DNA of 64,000 nucleotides from Rhodococcoides fascians A25f (GTDB taxonomy: Bacteria > Actinomycetota > Actinomycetes > Mycobacteriales > Mycobacteriaceae), in assembly GCF_000760935.2 (NCBI RefSeq), contig NZ_CP049744.1, positions 4,371,501 through 4,435,500 on the forward strand, in the 5' to 3' direction. A model generated the notes under the pieces. That model worked only from the letters and a program-made list of their open reading frames with translations, was not told the DNA's origin and ran no database searches. Shown here in pieces: positions 61,439 to 64,000 of the stretch. A program made the translations under genes and the position numbers. The number at the start of each line of letters is the position of its first letter. The first letter of the stretch is position 1.

Positions 61439-62011
61439 GTGAGCGATCAACTCCCCGACCGAGATCGAAGCCGAGTACGGGCCGCCGACGCAGACAGGAA
61501 CCTCGTCGCGCAGTTGCTCAGCGATGCGTTCGCGAACGGCCAGCTCACCGTGAGCGAGTACGACGAGCGCACTGCCGCGGTGTATGAGGCCAAAACCTAC
61601 GGCGAACTCGATCTGCTGACCGGCGATCTGGCACTGTCTCCGCCTCCCGCGTCTGCACCGTCGGGTGGTTCCTCGAACGACCGCGTGATCGCCATCATGA
61701 GTGGTGCCGTGCGCAAAGGTGAGTGGACCGCCGCCTCGCGGATCGACGCCGTCGCCTTCTGGGGCGGAATCGAACTCGACCTACGACGGGCCTCGTTCTC
61801 CACCGAGGAAACCACCATCAACTGCGTCGCCATCATGGGCGGCATCGAGGTGACCGTGCCGCCCGGAGTGAGCGTCGAGGTCCGCGGCATGGGCATCATG
61901 GGCGGCTTCGAGCACGTCAGCGCGTCCCACCCCGGCGCGCCGCGGGTGATCATCACCGGCTTTGCGTTCTGGGGCGGCGTCAGCGTCGACATCAAGGCTC
62001 CCGACAAGTGA
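61439..62011 (+). CDS. DUF1707 and LiaF-like domain protein
   Basis: This is a 190-residue protein. The N-terminal DUF1707 domain (RVRAADADRNLVAQLLSDAF, VSEYDERTAAVYEAKTYGEL) is followed by a beta-rich LiaF/YvqF-C-like domain with repeated hydrophobic patterns (AFWGGIELDLRRASF, IMGGIEVTVPPGVSV, FWGGVSVDIKAPDK). Such domains are linked to antibiotic-induced cell-envelope responses. GTG 61439 (VSDQLPDRDRSRVRAA) is preferred; an ATG at 61403 lies inside the lipoprotein gene. It ends one base before the convergent VWA gene. Confidence 0.85.
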   Translation: MSDQLPDRDRSRVRAADADRNLVAQLLSDAFANGQLTVSEYDERTAAVYEAKTYGELDLLTGDLALSPPPASAPSGGSSNDRVIAIMSGAVRKGEWTAASRIDAVAFWGGIELDLRRASFSTEETTINCVAIMGGIEVTVPPGVSVEVRGMGIMGGFEHVSASHPGAPRVIITGFAFWGGVSVDIKAPDK

Positions 62012-62012
62012 G

Positions 62013-63959
62013 CTAGGACCGCCGACGCTTGAGGTAGTCGCTCACCACCGCAGCACCCAGCCCGTCCAGATCCGGCGCGATGACTCGTCCACCCACCCGC
62101 TCGGCCATCTTGTCGACGACTCTGGCCAGGCCGGGATCGTCGCCGAGCCGGAAGATCGTCACCTGCGCACCGAGTTTCGCGACGGTATCGAGTTCCCGCA
62201 CGGTCAGGCCCAGAGTCTTCGACGACGGCGGGTAGTCGAAATACGCATGACCGTCCGGCTCGAGATGCGCAGTCGGCTCACCGTCGGTGACGATCAACAC
62301 CACCGGCTGCGCGTTGGGATGACGCCGCAGATGACGCACTGCGAGCATCAGTGCGTGGTGCAGATTCGTGCCCTGATCGTAGGCACCGTCCAACCCCGCC
62401 AGCTCCGACGCCGTCAATGTCTGTGCATGCCTGCCGAATCCGATCAGCTGCAGATCGTCCCCGCGGAATCGAGTGCTGACCAGATGATTGAGAGCCAGTG
62501 CAGTGCGCTTCATCGGCACCCAGCGGCCGTCCATCACCATCGAGAACGACGTGTCGACCAACAATGCAACCGCGGCCTGCGTCCGAGTCTCGGTCTCGCT
62601 GATCTCCACATCGGTCACCTGCAGCTGCACCGGAAAGCTCGATCCTGTTGCCGCTGAACGCAGTACCGCATTGTTGACCGTGCGGGTCACGTCCCACGGT
62701 TCGGTATCGCCGAACTCCCACGCCCTCGACGCCCCCGTGGGCTCGCCCATCGCACCCGCCTTGCGAGTGTCCCGCTCGCCGCCACGTCGAGACAGTTTTC
62801 CCGCGACATCCTTCAGCGCGGACTGCCCCAGCTGACGCATGGCCTTGGGTGACAGTCGCCATTGCCCGTCGGCACCCTTGTCCATGAAACCCTGCTGCTG
62901 CAGCGCCTTTTCGAGCTCCGAGAGCATCCGCGCGTCGGCCGCCGCCTCGGGTCCGAGTTGCTTCAACAGAGCATCGGCATCGATGTCGTCGAGTGCGGCA
63001 CCGTTGTACTGCTGCGAGAGCTGGTTTCCCAGGTTCTCGAGATCCGCGATGTCCTGTAGTGCACCGGTGCCGTCGCCCAGACCCATGCCGTTCTCGCCGC
63101 GGAAGTTCTGCGAACCGTCCCAGTCCTCACCGGGCCTGGCCTGCTGCAGGTTCTGATCGAGTTGATCGAGCTGATTCAACAGGTTCGAGTCACCGAAAGC
63201 CTGCTGCGCCAATGCATCCAACTCGGCCCGCTGCTCGGGAGTCAACGAGTTACGCAGCCGCTGCGCCGCCGCGGCCCGCTGCGCGAGCGAATCCAACAAC
63301 TCGTCGACGTTCTTCGGGTTCTCCGGGAAGTGCTGACCGTGCTTGTTCATGAACTGGTCGAACTGCTCGTCGGTGTTCTCACCTTTGTTGTGGGCGTCGA
63401 GCAATTCGTTGAGGTCCTTCAGCATCTCGCTGATGGCCTGGCGGTCCTCGTCGGTCGCACCCTCGAGGGCTTGCTTCATGCCGGCGAAACGCTGATCGAG
63501 CATTTCGCGTCCGAGCAAGTCCTTGATCTTCTCGTAGTTCTCGCGACCCTCCGACGAGCGCCAGTTGTAGTCCGAAAGCTCCTGCACCGCTTGGGCAGTG
63601 GACGGTGAGAGGTCGCCGATCTGCATCTCCTGGAATCGCGCGTCGTCGTCGAGCGCACGCGCCAAGGCCTTGCGCTCCTCGAGCACCGCCTTGTCCAGCA
63701 GCTCACGCACTTCTTCCAGAGTGCCGTCGAGGTTGTTCTTCTTCAACAGGTCTCGCCGACGCTTGGCCGCCTGAGCGGCGAGGTCGTCGAGCCCACGCAT
63801 GTTCTTCGTCCCACGCCGCAGCATCTCCTGCAATGCCCGACGCGGCGACGCCCCCTCGAGTACATCCTCGCCGATGGCGTCGAGCGCCTCGCGCAGATCC
63901 ACCGGTGGCGCAAGGGGATCCGGCCCGTCGTGATACCGCCCGTATCTGGAGCGACGCAT
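62013..63959 (-). CDS. VWA-domain protein, partner of MoxR/Mg-chelatase ATPase
   Basis: This is a 648-residue protein. Residues ~1-400 are helical and charged (many Glu/Gln/Leu), and a C-terminal VWA domain follows. Its metal-ion site reads LVDTSFSM (Asp469) and later GFGRHAQTL, IVTDGEPTAHLEPDGHAY. It matches the Mg-chelatase-like/CoxE VWA proteins that act with a MoxR-type ATPase in protein or metal-centre maturation, such as Rv0959 next to Rv0958. Its ATG overlaps the upstream gene's stop (TGATG), giving coupled translation. Target unknown. Confidence 0.88.
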   Translation of the reverse strand: MRRSRYGRYHDGPDPLAPPVDLREALDAIGEDVLEGASPRRALQEMLRRGTKNMRGLDDLAAQAAKRRRDLLKKNNLDGTLEEVRELLDKAVLEERKALARALDDDARFQEMQIGDLSPSTAQAVQELSDYNWRSSEGRENYEKIKDLLGREMLDQRFAGMKQALEGATDEDRQAISEMLKDLNELLDAHNKGENTDEQFDQFMNKHGQHFPENPKNVDELLDSLAQRAAAAQRLRNSLTPEQRAELDALAQQAFGDSNLLNQLDQLDQNLQQARPGEDWDGSQNFRGENGMGLGDGTGALQDIADLENLGNQLSQQYNGAALDDIDADALLKQLGPEAAADARMLSELEKALQQQGFMDKGADGQWRLSPKAMRQLGQSALKDVAGKLSRRGGERDTRKAGAMGEPTGASRAWEFGDTEPWDVTRTVNNAVLRSAATGSSFPVQLQVTDVEISETETRTQAAVALLVDTSFSMVMDGRWVPMKRTALALNHLVSTRFRGDDLQLIGFGRHAQTLTASELAGLDGAYDQGTNLHHALMLAVRHLRRHPNAQPVVLIVTDGEPTAHLEPDGHAYFDYPPSSKTLGLTVRELDTVAKLGAQVTIFRLGDDPGLARVVDKMAERVGGRVIAPDLDGLGAAVVSDYLKRRRS

Positions 63960-64000
63960 CAGCTGTACACCGTCTGACCGTCGTCGTCGGGGTCCTTGGA
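63959..64000 (-). CDS. C-terminal end of the gene upstream of the VWA gene (probable MoxR/Mg-chelatase ATPase)
   Basis: Only the last 13 residues (SKDPDDDGQTVYS) and the TGA lie in the window. The stop overlaps the VWA start by one base, TGATG. The identity as a magnesium-chelatase-type AAA ATPase is inferred from mycobacterial gene order (Rv0958-Rv0959); the visible residues are uninformative. Confidence 0.5.
   Translation of the reverse strand, partial: SKDPDDDGQTVYS

Overview
The window is chromosomal DNA from a high-GC, mycolic-acid-containing actinobacterium, most likely Rhodococcus or Rhodococcoides. The evidence is the codon use, the frequent GTG and TTG starts, an MspA-type porin, a WS/DGAT wax-ester synthase, EgtA of ergothioneine synthesis, an RpfB resuscitation factor and a Pks16-type acyl-AMP ligase. 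Much of the gene order is the mirror or same order as the Mycobacterium tuberculosis Rv0958-Rv1015 stretch (recalled from memory, not searched). The anchors are pks16/pth/rplY, ispE, ksgA/rpfB/tatD/metG, rsmI/pmt, galU/glp/rimJ/sepX, 5-FCL/ruc/SAF protein, mscL/moaB2/pepD/mprB/mprA, and the zinc-independent ribosomal proteins. No rRNA, prophage, insertion sequence or CRISPR array is visible. There is one tRNA (Ala, anticodon CGC).

Layout. 1-4 kb: egtA (cut by the window edge), a divergent class-V aminotransferase, and an EamA transporter with a divergent TetR regulator. 4-10 kb: rplY-pth, pks16, prfC, pnuC and an unrecognised low-complexity protein. 10-15 kb: a 3-hydroxyisobutyryl-CoA hydrolase-like enzyme, a DUF4166 protein, an ABC-F ATPase and ispE. 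15-17.5 kb: a WYL regulator, a non-specific nuclease and a secreted protein, lying between ispE and ksgA, which are neighbours in mycobacteria. 17.5-28 kb: ksgA, rpfB, tatD | metG, lipid enzymes, rsmI | pmt, DoxX. 28-37 kb: an accessory block with GntR, SDRs, ArsC, SoxR, a gamma-butyrolactone-receptor-like TetR, two tandem GyrI-like proteins, an MFS/LysR pair, and a glycosyltransferase plus acetyltransferase beside the tRNA. 37-44 kb: the SepX/GlpR-RimJ-Glp-GalU cell-division and envelope cluster, 5-FCL, a CIRCE-preceded Ruc chaperone, a SAF-domain protein and MscL. 44-51 kb: a lipoprotein, the porin and the MprA-MprB-PepD-MoaB2 envelope-stress operon. 51-57 kb: TRIC channel, PASTA protein, CorA, a Tat-exported phosphatase, an rtcB remnant next to a LAGLIDADG endonuclease gene, and a ferritin-like/VIT1 protein. 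57-60 kb: a divergent Zur-controlled island encoding cysteine-free L32, L31, L28, L33, S14 and S18 plus the MRF GTPase. 60-64 kb: AEC transporter, lipoprotein, DUF1707 protein and a VWA protein with its MoxR/Mg-chelatase partner just entering the window.

Among the non-coding signals, at least two families of short dispersed repeats stand out. Family A is a palindrome of about 57 bp with five copies, mostly at convergent gene ends. Two of its copies are read in the same frame as the last ~19 residues of two unrelated proteins, and the opposite strand of one copy is read by a third. Family B is a ~30 bp repeat in two clusters. There are also several long, perfect or near-perfect single palindromes at gene ends, and recognisable operators: CIRCE, a pair of Zur boxes, a TetR operator, a WYL-type inverted repeat and Crp-like sites.
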